A stretch of DNA of 64,000 bases from Microvelia longipes. Its lineage: Eukaryota > Arthropoda > Insecta > Hemiptera > Veliidae. Position numbers and translations under genes: made by a program. Shown piece after piece: positions 1 through 10,210 of this stretch. Every line of letters begins with the position of its first letter. The stretch's first letter is position 1. The notes below the pieces were generated by a model. It was not told where the DNA came from. It worked only from the letters and a program-made list of their open reading frames with translations, and made no database searches. The stretch covers positions 53,590,904 to 53,654,903 of the forward strand of contig JACMZG010000008.1 in assembly GCA_018340805.1 (NCBI GenBank), written 5' to 3'.

Positions 1-560
1 TAGGTTATCTAGTGATTAACCACCATTTATTCGACTTTTTGGTCCTTCAAGGTCGTCTCATCAACTTCGGACCGGTTAATTATCGGAAAGAATACGACTT
101 TTTTCCGATCGTTATTTTGGTTTCCTGTTATTTTTTACGGTTTTTTGACTTATTGGTCACTTAGATTACGGACCGGTTTTATTTTATTCAGCACTCCTTG
201 CTGGATAAAATAAAACATATATTAACCTTTTTCTTGAAAAAGAATTAACTTAAAATTTTGCTGATTCAAAAAACCGGTCACATCAACCCGGTTGCTTTCA
301 ATTAGCTTCGCGTCCTCCAGTTTGATTCTTAAATATTAATCCGTGCAATACATAAATACATACATGTATACATACATATATATATATAATATATATATAT
401 ATATATAATATATATATATATAATATATTATATATATATACATATAGACATACATATCAAGTTTCGCGAAACGTATTTATTTGAGGTAGGGGACCTCTAA
501 AACAAATTATGGACACACTCTGGGGCGCGTCCACCCTATTACACAAGCCATCCTAATTTT
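1..560 (+). repeat. Rep-A dispersed element copy with internal TA tract
   Basis: Shares, in the same order, the landmarks of the copy at 41390-42150. These are two acggaccggtt-type blocks, a ttgctgattcaaaaaaccgg block, an attaatccgt block, an atacataca-(TA)n tract, a tttcgcgaaa block and then ggggacctctaaaacaaatt. The copy is diverged and has no coding potential. It appears cut by the window start, so its 5' end is unknown. Family class is not recognised. The 3' B-box seen in the 42-kb copy is not conserved here. Confidence 0.7.
357..458. repeat. (TA)n microsatellite
   Basis: Nearly pure TA dinucleotide run, introduced by an ATAC-rich lead and interrupted by occasional TAA slips. It sits at the fixed internal position of the Rep-A copy. 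Confidence 0.9.
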
Positions 561-3216
561 TTTCAAAGAAAATACACTAAAACGAGGTTAAACTGTTTTT
601 ATATACATCATTTTCTGTAAAGCAAAAGAAAAGAGAAAAATAATGTGAGGCGTAACGAGGAGATAGGAGGCGGGAGATAAGACCGGAGGAAAGTGATAGG
701 ATTATCATAACTATGTATTTAAAGGACAGGGTAGGTTGTTTTGACAGAATACTGTTATCTCAAGAAAACAGGGACGCTATAATCATGCAAACCTAGTTGG
801 TTGACAAAACAGGCAAGGTAGCCCCCCGTCTCCCGAATCTAAATCTTATACTACCTTTTATACTGCAGAGTTTACAAAATAAAACTTTCCACCAGTAAGT
901 GATTCCTTTTAACGACAAAAGTCTCCCCTGGCACAACTTAACCCTAGAGGCGTAAACCATAACAGAGAGTTTCCTCGAAGCAATATCACCGGAAAATCAC
1001 AATGGATAAATATATAACATTAACATTTTCTTTTACAACAACGGATTTTTAGAGAGTAAACATATCAGATAGGATGTTTTCTTTAAAAATATTTATTAAT
1101 ACCAATTTGAAAAGAAATAAATTATGATTTTATCTTGTACTAATATTAGTGGATATAAAATGTGGGAAGAATCATCTTCCACGACCTGAAGTATAAATAC
1201 AGAAACCCTTCATTAATCTTCTATGAATACAACCGAGTTCTTTTTTTATATCTATTAGACATTACTATTTAGTAATAATACCATAAATAGTTATTCATGT
1301 AACAATGCAGGAAAATAGATTTTTCGCACTGCTTTAATATTTGACTCCAAACAGGTAGACGAATGTTAAATATACGTCATTAATATTTTATACTCTGTTA
1401 CCACACAACATTCTGCTCCTGTTAAAGGAAGGAACAACTCAAAAAGATATAAACATTTTTCACTGTTTAACAAGCTTTATTTGCAGAAACGGATTTAAAA
1501 CGAATATTTTTGTCGCCTTTCCTACATTAACACTCCACCCCTACCTAATAAATAGAGTTTTCATGTACTCTAAAAGTGTTGATTATACACACACATTTGT
1601 ACACATTTATAAGTGAATCTTATAATATAAATTATTATTAAGTAGCACCTAAAAAGGTCCTAAAAAATTCCTAACCTAGACCTAATAGCTGCTAGTGTCA
1701 ACGTCTTTCATTAGACTGAAAGTAAATCCGGAACATTAAACAACTGCAATAAACTTATGCCAACTTATATTGATCTCCCAGTACCATTGGCATTAGCTAT
1801 TGGGCAGGGTCATGTTGTGACATTATAGTGGCATACATTTAAAGACTAAATTTGAAATTTTCCCTCCAACCTTAGCATCCTCCATTGTGATTGTAAATTT
1901 AGTAAAAATGTGGTAAAAGAATAATCAATTTAGTCAAAAAAATCAAAGTTATAATAGGTTTATCTAGTTCAAATGCCTTTCCATCACACAGACTAGACTC
2001 AAGATAATCTCGGGCAAAAGCAAGAAACGAAGTCGAATCACGAATTTTAGAGCCATTAGTTTAAGTTAGGGTGTACCAGAGGTTTATAAGCTTTACTTTA
2101 TTCCTATCTCACAGTACTTAATCTAAGAAGTTAAAGGGTAAAGCTATTGGAAAGCCTTCAAGCTATGGAAGGGATGGAGTTTTACCTTTACTTACCTAAA
2201 GAACTGGCTCTAAAGTAAGCAAGACGATGCCTTCAATCAGTGCAACCTTTCCTCCGACCCTAGCTTCCTATAACCCAAGGTTTCCTATTTCCTAGCTAGC
2301 CTCTTTTTCCCTTTAGGGGTAGATTTACCTTCAGCCAGATTTTCTTAATACTACTATTTTATACATCAAATATAGGCAAAACGTTTCAACTCAAATTTGG
2401 TGTATTGAGATAATAAGAAATATGTAGTAAAAAATACTACTAATCATAAAAACATTTTAACCTGATGTGTAACTGAGTTAGAAAGCAAACAGTATACTGA
2501 AGGAACAAAGATAAAAAAGAAAGACGTAGAATAGTGCATTATAAAGAAAATAAGACATTTTAGATTGTCCTCTACTACAAAAAAATTCAAAGGGATTGGT
2601 GACCTATAAAGAATGATGTTACTTATTTCAAGAAAGGGTTTCACTGGACCTTTTAGATTAAGGGAAAAGTCGTAAAAGGCCTAAGGGCCTTTAGAGCAAG
2701 ACCACAGGACATTAACTAACGCTCGCTTGTCCTATTATACGAGCCACTCAAAAGAAAGGCTACTGCTATAATTCACTGGTGCGCTCTTTCACTTCGCTAC
2801 AACGGACTTATTGAAAAATATCAATCTTACTGGAAAATACCCAAGAAAAACAGAGATAAAAACAGTATAAAAAAGAAAATCCGTTTATAGGAATAGAAGA
2901 GGGTTGAAATAAAGAAAGAGAAAAGTCAAATATTTGCTTAAGCAGATTGAGTTTTTACCCTTATGTGTAACTTAGAAAATAAAAAGTTAAAAGTCATTTG
3001 GAAAAACCTCTAAGCTTCGACCCCTGGGCTGCTTGAAAAACGTGAGAATAGTCAAAGAATAATAAAAACAAAGGGAAAGTTAATAAAACTCAATCCAAAG
3101 CTCAATCTTTCAAAACAAAACTTATTTTAAAGTAAACAGAACGCATTTTGAAGCTGAATAATTTTAAGCAAACCAAATATTTTCAAAGTGCCTTAAAATG
3201 AACAGGGCACAAAATA
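561..3216. other. No gene seen; AT-rich intergenic sequence
   Basis: Read on both strands. The only ORF of any size (minus strand near 2444-2644, 66 codons) has no recognisable features and AT-driven composition. No hairpin or tandem repeat stood out. Confidence 0.5.
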
Positions 3217-3357
3217 TATACAGCCTACATGATAAACACTATACAGAAATATACACTACATGATAAAACACTATACAGAAAAATATATACAGCACTACAT
3301 GATAAACACATACAAAAAATTATACAGCACACATGATAAGACACTATACAGAAAAAT
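3217..3357. repeat. Short tandem repeat, unit about 40 bp, 3-4 copies
   Basis: The unit contains cactacatgataaacacta followed by tacagaaaaatata. Successive copies differ by small indels. Composition is AT-rich and there is no coding potential. Confidence 0.8.
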
Positions 3358-3764
3358 GTATTTTATACTCTATTATTTTAAGTACTAAACACAAATCCAA
3401 AAATCCTTTTAAAATTAATAAAGCGCAACACGAAACAAGTGCTTTACTTGAGTGCAATTACTGAATTGTTTCTCTAACATACCTTAATAAAATTGTTTAC
3501 ATACCTTAATAAACCACTGAACTGCATCAAATCTCTACTAATTTGTAGCAAAACTTGTTGTATTATTTAATAACAAATGTGTTTAAAAAAAATGAACAAG
3601 AGGCCTTCAGCCATCATACATGGTGATTTACTATATGGCTTATTTATGTAATTACTTAAAGTAAACAACTTTATATTGTTTTCAAGTATTATTGATTATA
3701 TAAAATTGTTTACAAATTTAATAAAAAATCAATACATGTAGTATACATAACATATTTATAATAT

Positions 3765-3860
3765 AATATAAATATTATATATATATATATATTATATATA
3801 TATATATATATATAATATATATATATATATTTATATATATATACATATGTAAATATGTAT
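3765..3860. repeat. (TA)n microsatellite
   Basis: Imperfect TA run with TAA and TTA interruptions, ending in an ATACATATG lead-out. Confidence 0.9.
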
Positions 3861-4189
3861 ACATTTTTATATTACATCAGATCTGGAAAACCGTTTAAAA
3901 GTTATGAGTTCCGTACATTCTTGATCAGTGGTTCTCCTTTTAACCCCCCCCCCCCACACATCTTTTATGATTCAATTTCTGTGGCTTATTTTCCCCAAAA
4001 AATCGCTAAAATTAAATGGAAAACGTAATATAACTATACTAAGACAAACAGTTTTTTAACGACAATCTGTAATGTTAATGACCTTAAAGCAGTTTTAAGG
4101 TTTTAGTCGAGTGAAAGGAGAGAAAACCCAAGGGAAACCCCAGCAGCCATAAGGTAATACCAAAGATGTGAAAGAGGTAGGGCATTAGT

Positions 4190-4770
4190 ATCAGAGAATT
4201 ATGTCCAGCTCAGTTACAGTAGTAACATACTGTATTAGTAAGAGTATAGGTCCATTCCAGTACAGTATACATACTTATTAGTATAGAGTATCTCAGTCCA
4301 GTACGCAGTCCATACTTGTACTAAGTATACGATAAGTGTCCTAGTCCATTACAGTATAACAACTTGTATTTAATATAGTATAGTGCCTCCAGTACAGCAG
4401 TACCATCTCATTAGTAAGAGAATTAGTGTCCAGTCCAGTTACAGGTAGTAAATATCTTATAGTATAAGTTTAGTGTCCCATTCCAGTACAAGTAGTAACA
4501 ACTGTATTAGTTAGAGTATTAGGTCCATCCATCCAGCGTAACATACTGTATTTAATAGAGCATTTGTGTCCATCCATTACAGCATACAACTGTATAGTAA
4601 AGAGATTATCGCCAATCCATTTACAGTATACATATTTTGTATTAGTAAGATATTAGCCAGCCAGTTACAGTAATAACTATATAGTAGATAATTCATGTTC
4701 AGTCCGTAACAGTAGTAACTATTTGTATTAGTATAGAGCCTTTGTGTCCAGTCCAGTTACAGTAGTAACA
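4190..4770. repeat. Minisatellite, unit about 45 bp, about 13 copies
   Basis: The motif gtccagtccagttacag followed by tagtaacatactgtattag and aagagtattagt recurs about every 42-49 bp, with starts near 4202, 4250, 4293, 4342, 4388, 4431, 4475, 4522, 4568, 4612, 4657, 4699 and 4746. Units differ mostly by single-base insertions and deletions. That pattern fits either old decay or uncorrected long-read error. Confidence 0.9.
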
Positions 4771-4969
4771 TATTTGTTCGAACAGTGAAACGTGAGAGGG
4801 AAGAAAGCAGTCGAAACACCGATTATTTCATGCAAGTCATTTTAATTCGAACATAAAAGCAGGTGAGCCTTTTTAATTCCTTCACTGATTAAAAATGTTT
4901 TTGAAAAACTCAACAGTCTGTGAGCATTGGTATGTGGAAGTGCGGTAACTTTTCTTGTGCAACCACTAT

Positions 4970-5035
4970 CTTTATATATAAATATTATTATATATAATAA
5001 TAATAATAAATATAATAATATTAAATATATATAAT
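4970..5035. repeat. AT-rich simple sequence (TAA/TA)
   Basis: Mixed TATA and TAATAATAA low-complexity tract. Confidence 0.8.
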
Positions 5036-5534
5036 TTTGAAGACTCAGTCCTTTATAAATAATATTAGTTTATTTAATAACCTTCACAACATAATAACTA
5101 AGATACTGACTCAATGAATACTCAATGGACCTTCACAACGTTTCATTGTGCGAAGCTCAACATCTTCAGGTGAATCTAACAAAACTAAAATTGTAATGTA
5201 AAAAACTTTTTTAAACGAAACATTAAATTTAAATTAATTTAGAAAATGACAGAAAAAGTCAGTAAACAAAAATATTAAGGAGGCAGGGACAAACTATGGT
5301 TAGTAAAATTATATTGCCATTTTATTTTAAAGTAAATATAAATAATACGTTTTCTGTGTTAGGTAAATTCTAGCGACCCCAAAAATAATTGTTCTCGCTT
5401 AATTAGTCAATTCAAATATTTACTTTCCTCACTAGTGTAGAAATATAGGCTATGGGCAAAGAGTATTGAGTTCACCCTAAAAATCCAAAACCATGATATC
5501 ATCCGAACTATCCGTTCTGAGTTTTCATGATGAT

Positions 5535-5580
5535 ATATGGTTTGTGTGTGTGTGGGTCGCCACACACACACAAACCATAT
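5535..5580. repeat. Perfect 21-bp hairpin with TG/CA arms
   Basis: Left arm 5535-5555 reads atatggtttgtgtgtgtgtg plus g. Right arm 5560-5580 is its exact reverse complement, and only gtcg lies between them. The core is a (TG)n run facing a (CA)n run, but the unique atatggttt ends also pair, so this is a true inverted repeat and not chance microsatellite pairing. Confidence 0.95.
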
Positions 5581-6839
5581 CTCGTCACACATAACTCCAG
5601 CTGTGCTTATTTTAGAGAGTTGAAACTCTGTACAAATATCAAACTTAATGTTTAATTGTGTAAAATTAATTTGAGACTAATGTACCTTGTACCTTTATAA
5701 ATGACAAACAAATCTACAAAATTTCATTTCACTATTGGCAGCCATTTTAAAGTCAAGACTTTTGTAATTTGATTGGCAATAAATCTAAAAGTAAAAAATG
5801 TTACTTGACATTTAGCTGAAAGTGTATATTAGGGAGTTCCAGCTTCAGCGATTTGTTAGTTCCGGACCAGTGCCGGCCCCCTAAGGTAGCGGAGAAAAAT
5901 AGCAAGCTTGTCGGCTATAATCGGTAAGACTCGTGTATTCCCGGGTGACGCGAAAACTCGAGTACTCAATTTTATTATGTAGACATTTGTTATCAGACAA
6001 AAATTTATAAGGACCTCTTTTAATATTTCAACTTGAGAGGAATATGTCCTAATGTAAACAAAAAAATGTTATGTTAACCTGAAAAATCAAAATTTAATCA
6101 AAGCTCGGCAAATATTTTTGTATCTTCGGCCTATTCCTCATCAAAAGCTTGAATACAATTGTTATGATAATTCGTTTTTTAACTTAGAGTGCACGATTGA
6201 TTACGAAAAGTTTTTCCTTTTAATAATTTCTTTTAAATTCCTCTTAATTTCGCTTATTAAGTTCAATGTGGTATAAGTACATGCTTTTACTCTTATTACA
6301 TAAATTCATACGATACATTTTTAAGTACAGCAGATCGCCAAGTTCCTTAACTCTGTAAGTTCCACTTTTTCTTTGGCAAATGTAAAAAAACAAATTATGG
6401 TACTCTGCCGTTTTGGGATGTCCCAATACAGCTCAAAAGACTACTATATGCTAGTTTCCAAAAGATCAATACAGGTTTACAATTTTATATCAGAAAGCCA
6501 ATCTGAATCAATCCTCCCCTCAACTTATGTCATCCGAACAACCTTTTAAGCGATTTTTATGCTGTAAATTCGCTAAAATCGGTCGAAAAAAATAATTTTC
6601 GGGTAATATGTCATTTTTTAATGTTATTTGGGACAAACCTCATTTGCAGACGATAAGACCATTCAAAGTGACCAAAATGTAAAAAAACCCGGGACTTAGT
6701 AAAAGTAAACAAACACAATACTTTTCCTATATACTTACGGTATAAACGAGGAAAAGAAAAAAATATAGTAGGAGAACAACAAATGTCAAGTAGGGTGTCG
6801 TTTTTAAAATTTTTTGGGACTCTGAGTGGAATAAAACTA
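5581..6839. other. No gene seen
   Basis: AT-rich, with only short ORFs (60 codons or fewer) that show no domain features. A short CpG-containing patch near 5860-5960 (ttccggaccagtgccgg onward) may be a decayed Rep-A or Rep-C fragment, but it is too short to assign. Confidence 0.4.
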
Positions 6840-7350
6840 GTAAGGAGTCTATCCGAATATTTAAAGTACTCAACCCAGGTGCCCAGAATTCATAACTCCG
6901 GATCATAGGAGCTTTTAAAGTACTAAAAGCCAGGGTACCTGGTTTCGATTCCTAGTAACAACGATTATTTTTTATCGTTTTATTATGTAAATTCATATCT
7001 ACGAGATAATTCTGGCGTGGTGCAGGGTAAATTTCCTTTGGAATGCGTGTTTCCGAGCTTAACAATCTATTTCCTGCTTAAGGTTTATGATTTATAACTT
7101 AAGCAGTTATTCAAATATTAAGCACTACTCGTATAACTAATTTGTTTCAGCATTTTCAAAGGAAATGCGCTAAAACACTTAGAGAATTTTAAACAAGTGC
7201 AAATAATGTTGTGCTCTGTCAATTTAGGGGAATAGTTTTGTATAACCAACAGGATAATTAAGCGAATTTCCTTTGAAAAATACAGAAAAAACGAGTTACG
7301 AGAAGTGCTTGATGAGTAACTGAATTGAGTAACTCGAAGTGATACTCAAT
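6840..7350 (+). repeat. Rep-C fold-back copy preceded by tRNA-like module
   Basis: A B-box-like ggtttcgattcc (6941-6952) is followed by acgattattttttatcg, then aattctggcgtggtg and the Rep-C body. The left arm holds caaaggaaatgcgctaaaac. The centre holds gtgcaaataatg and ataaccaacaggataatt. The right arm returns with gagttacgagaagtgcttga. The same order, inverted, is seen near 36180-36500. The tRNA-like head suggests RNA polymerase III ancestry (a SINE), but no convincing A-box was found, so the class stays open. Confidence 0.65.
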
Positions 7351-8112
7351 CATTATTATAATTAAGCGCAAGAATTATTTATCAAAGCACTTCACAGTTC
7401 AATCCATCGTATAGAGATTATTTTCTTAGTGCGATTTGTAACGCACCATACATTTTTAATAAAGAATTAATTTATTTTTGTTTCAGGAAGGAGAATACAG
7501 AAATCTCAAAACCTATATATGGGTAACAAATATAGGAGAACAAATATGAGTAGAGACCAGTTTTCATAAACAACTATTATAAACAACAGTGAGAAACAAG
7601 CGAAATAAAAAACAACATATACGTTGTTAAACACTTCATCGCTCTAACCTTAGTGATTATAATATATTTAAATAAACTTCCAAAACTTTTTCTCATTACA
7701 AAATCTAACTTTTGAATACAATATACTTTATTCTTATATGCTTGAAAAATGTTAATACAATAATAAATGTTTCATGTGACTTAGAAATTGAAATAATAAA
7801 ACAAGCCAAAAGTTGTGCAACTTTTATTAAATAACTCGTTTAATCAAAACTTATATTTAAAATGTTTTAAGAGTTTCAATTACTTTATAATTATTTAGTC
7901 ATGCCAGTCTATCTTGCGAGTTGGCTGATTGCAGTATAAATTAATGACATTTATGTTCAAAGAATTTTAGCCTTTCCAGTTAATTGGTAAATGTTAAAAA
8001 ATTGTTTAAATACATTATACATCTGTATAGGAGGTTGAAGAATTAATTAACATTGTATTCAATGAACAATGGTTTAAATAATTCATTAATTCATAAAAAT
8101 AAAACATTAAAT
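7351..8112. other. AT-rich upstream region of the secreted-protein gene
   Basis: No ORF of note. A polypyrimidine-like tttatttttgtttcag ending at about 7486 could be a splice acceptor for an upstream untranslated exon. No matching donor can be tied to the gene, so this is only a possibility. Confidence 0.3.
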
Positions 8113-8120
8113 TATAAAAG
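8113..8120 (+). promoter_or_regulatory. Possible TATA box
   Basis: TATAAAAG lies 50 bp upstream of the start codon of the 268-residue gene. This suits a short 5' leader, but such strings are common in sequence this AT-rich. Confidence 0.3.
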
Positions 8121-8169
8121 ACTATAAAACTAATAAAGAGTAAATAACAAAACTCAATTTTAATTAAAG

Positions 8170-8976
8170 ATGGAAACTAATTTAATTAAAGTAATAACAC
8201 TCATAATGTTTCTACAGCTTTCATTGAGCGTTAAATGTGATATATTTAGCTCTTTAGAAGAAGAAAAGTATGTAAATAGTAATGATTATGTAAGAGATGG
8301 AAATAAAGAGGTAAAAGACGAAGTACAGACAAAAATCTGTGCACATTCATTATCTGAGATATTTGAAACAGACGACGCTGACAAACATATCACTGGCTTT
8401 AAAGAACTTGACCATGTCCCTTACATAGGTCCAACTATTTCTCATTTGTACGCTACTGTCACTAAGACTGTGAAGCCTGACATATATTATAATCCAGAAA
8501 AAATAAAAACGTTAGAAGGCTGCAAGGATATATCTTTGGAAGAATTTGATAGTTTATACTTAAAAAATAAATACTGCCTTATTAAGAATGAATTGAGAAA
8601 TAAGTTAAAATTAACTAAAGTAGATTTAGAGATGAGATTTAACCAAATGGATACGGGATTGAATAAAAATTTAGAAATCATTCAGAATAGATTTGATAAA
8701 ATGGAAAACGAATACAGTGACTATGGAGTTTTAAAATTATTACATTCGATGATTAAGCCAATCACTTTACAAGTAGAAAACGCTAAAAGAAAACTCAAAA
8801 AAGAATCAAAAAGTTTTGTAAATAAAATAAAAAAATCCGAATATCACGTTGCAGCTTTAAAAATACAGGATTTTGTTAATTATTTTGAATCTGAGAAAGA
8901 AAAGCTGAAGAGCTTAGCTCTAGAGACTTACGTAGAGCAATTAGAGGATGATAATGGATCATCTTATTCTGGCTAA
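8170..8976 (+). CDS. Predicted secreted protein, 268 aa, family not recognised
   Basis: This is by far the longest ORF in the window and the only one that looks real. The ATG sits in a good eukaryotic context (aaagATGG). Residues 1-23 form a classic signal peptide: a short charged start (METNLIK), a hydrophobic core about 8-20, and probable cleavage near SVKC/D. The mature part is acidic at first (about 28-72), then has a short segment with Gly and Pro near 80-90 (DHVPYIGPTI). From about 138 to 185 and 200 to 260 it is Lys/Glu-rich and helical, with possible coiled-coil stretches. Cysteines are at 23, 57, 118 and 136, so at most three remain after cleavage. No transmembrane segment follows the signal. 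No intron interrupts it. I do not recognise the family, and no function is proposed beyond secretion. It could be a lineage-specific orphan, an intron-less retrocopy, or a gene from a mobile or viral source. No tandem copy was seen nearby. Confidence 0.65.
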   Translation: METNLIKVITLIMFLQLSLSVKCDIFSSLEEEKYVNSNDYVRDGNKEVKDEVQTKICAHSLSEIFETDDADKHITGFKELDHVPYIGPTISHLYATVTKTVKPDIYYNPEKIKTLEGCKDISLEEFDSLYLKNKYCLIKNELRNKLKLTKVDLEMRFNQMDTGLNKNLEIIQNRFDKMENEYSDYGVLKLLHSMIKPITLQVENAKRKLKKESKSFVNKIKKSEYHVAALKIQDFVNYFESEKEKLKSLALETYVEQLEDDNGSSYSG

Positions 8977-9167
8977 TACAAAACTCAGTAGCCGTAGTTT
9001 ATACACCTTTATTGATATATAATACAATCGCATTAACGGAAGCAGCAAGGAGGAAGTCTCTGTCTTCATGTACAACCGGTAACTAAATTTATTCTCCATG
9101 TTGTATCACTGGAAAAAATGCATTTCCGCTGGATTACTATATGCAGAACGAGATACTTGTACAATTT

Positions 9168-9173
9168 AATAAA
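9168..9173 (+). promoter_or_regulatory. Possible polyadenylation signal
   Basis: AATAAA lies 192 bp after the stop of the 268-residue gene and is the first canonical hexamer downstream. The hexamer is frequent by chance in AT-rich DNA. Confidence 0.35.
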
Positions 9174-9369
9174 CCACATTCTATTTTTAAATATTAACGA
9201 TTAAAATATACACATTGATCAATCTTTGGATGATATCCTTCCAAGTAAAAATAATTCAGAAGAAACCCTCAACGTGTAAGAACCACAATGCATCTTAACA
9301 ACCTTCTCTTCAGATCAAAATCAATCACAATATCTCGGCGCCATTCAATGCAATACAGCTAAGGTATGA

Positions 9370-10210
9370 AACAGCCGAGTTTAAGAATCAAACTTCTTAC
9401 TCCATTAACAATGAGGCGGAGCAAAATAAATATCTATCCAGCAAAATGGATGTTCTTCAAAGAGAAAGGTCAGATTCTTAACAGTGACAAATCAAGCCCC
9501 TTCAATTTGCAACCTCCAGGTATAACAAGGACTAACTCGTGTTTAGACTTACATGAACCTGAAAGTGGGATTTAACCGGCATCGCGTGTCAGAACATAGA
9601 CAAAGATCTTTAACACTGNNNNNNNNNNNNNNNNNNNNNNNNNNNNNNNNNNNNNNNNNNNNNNNNNNNNNNNNNNNNNNNNNNNNNNNNNNNNNNNNNN
9701 NNNNNNNNNNNNNNNNCGTTCAGATCAGAAATCAAGTCAGCAAATCTCGACACAGGTTTTACCCACTTTCTGCAGAATCAACACAAAAAAAGACTAAATA
9801 AGGTATTTGAAAAGAAAGCCGAGTTTCTTTAAAAGAATCATAAACAGTTCTTACTATCTCATTAGGCAAATAAATGCTGTTATGGGGCGAGATGGCAGAA
9901 TTAAATAATGCTCATACTATCAGTACAAAAAGGGTGATGATTCTTGTTCATTACATAGTAGGAGAGCCTGAGATCTAAAATTCCTTAACAGACTGAGAAA
10001 GAAAATCAATTAGTCCCCTGATTCATTGCAAACTCCTCAGGATGATCCGAGCCACTAAAAGGACTATACTCGTCAGTTGTGTACAGTAATTATGACCGAT
10101 AGAGATCTAGAGCCTGATATGCTGAGGGATAATTAGAAACTACCCCAGAGGACACGCGTATCATGTCATCACAGACACACAGACTTCAATAGACAAACGC
10201 AATCTTTTTA
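9370..10210 (+). repeat. Two diverged direct repeats flanking the assembly gap
   Basis: Landmarks of 9370-9615 recur in order after the gap at about 9818-10205. They are gccgagttt, then ttcttact, then gcaaataaat/gcaaaataaata, then a ttgcaa-ctcc-cagg block, then aaaggacta-actcgt, then cgcgt-atagacaaa. Differences are mostly indels. The gap therefore probably interrupts a tandem array with a period near 450-600 bp. Confidence 0.55.
9619..9716. other. Assembly gap (98 N)
   Basis: Run of undetermined bases. Its true size is unknown. Confidence 1.
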
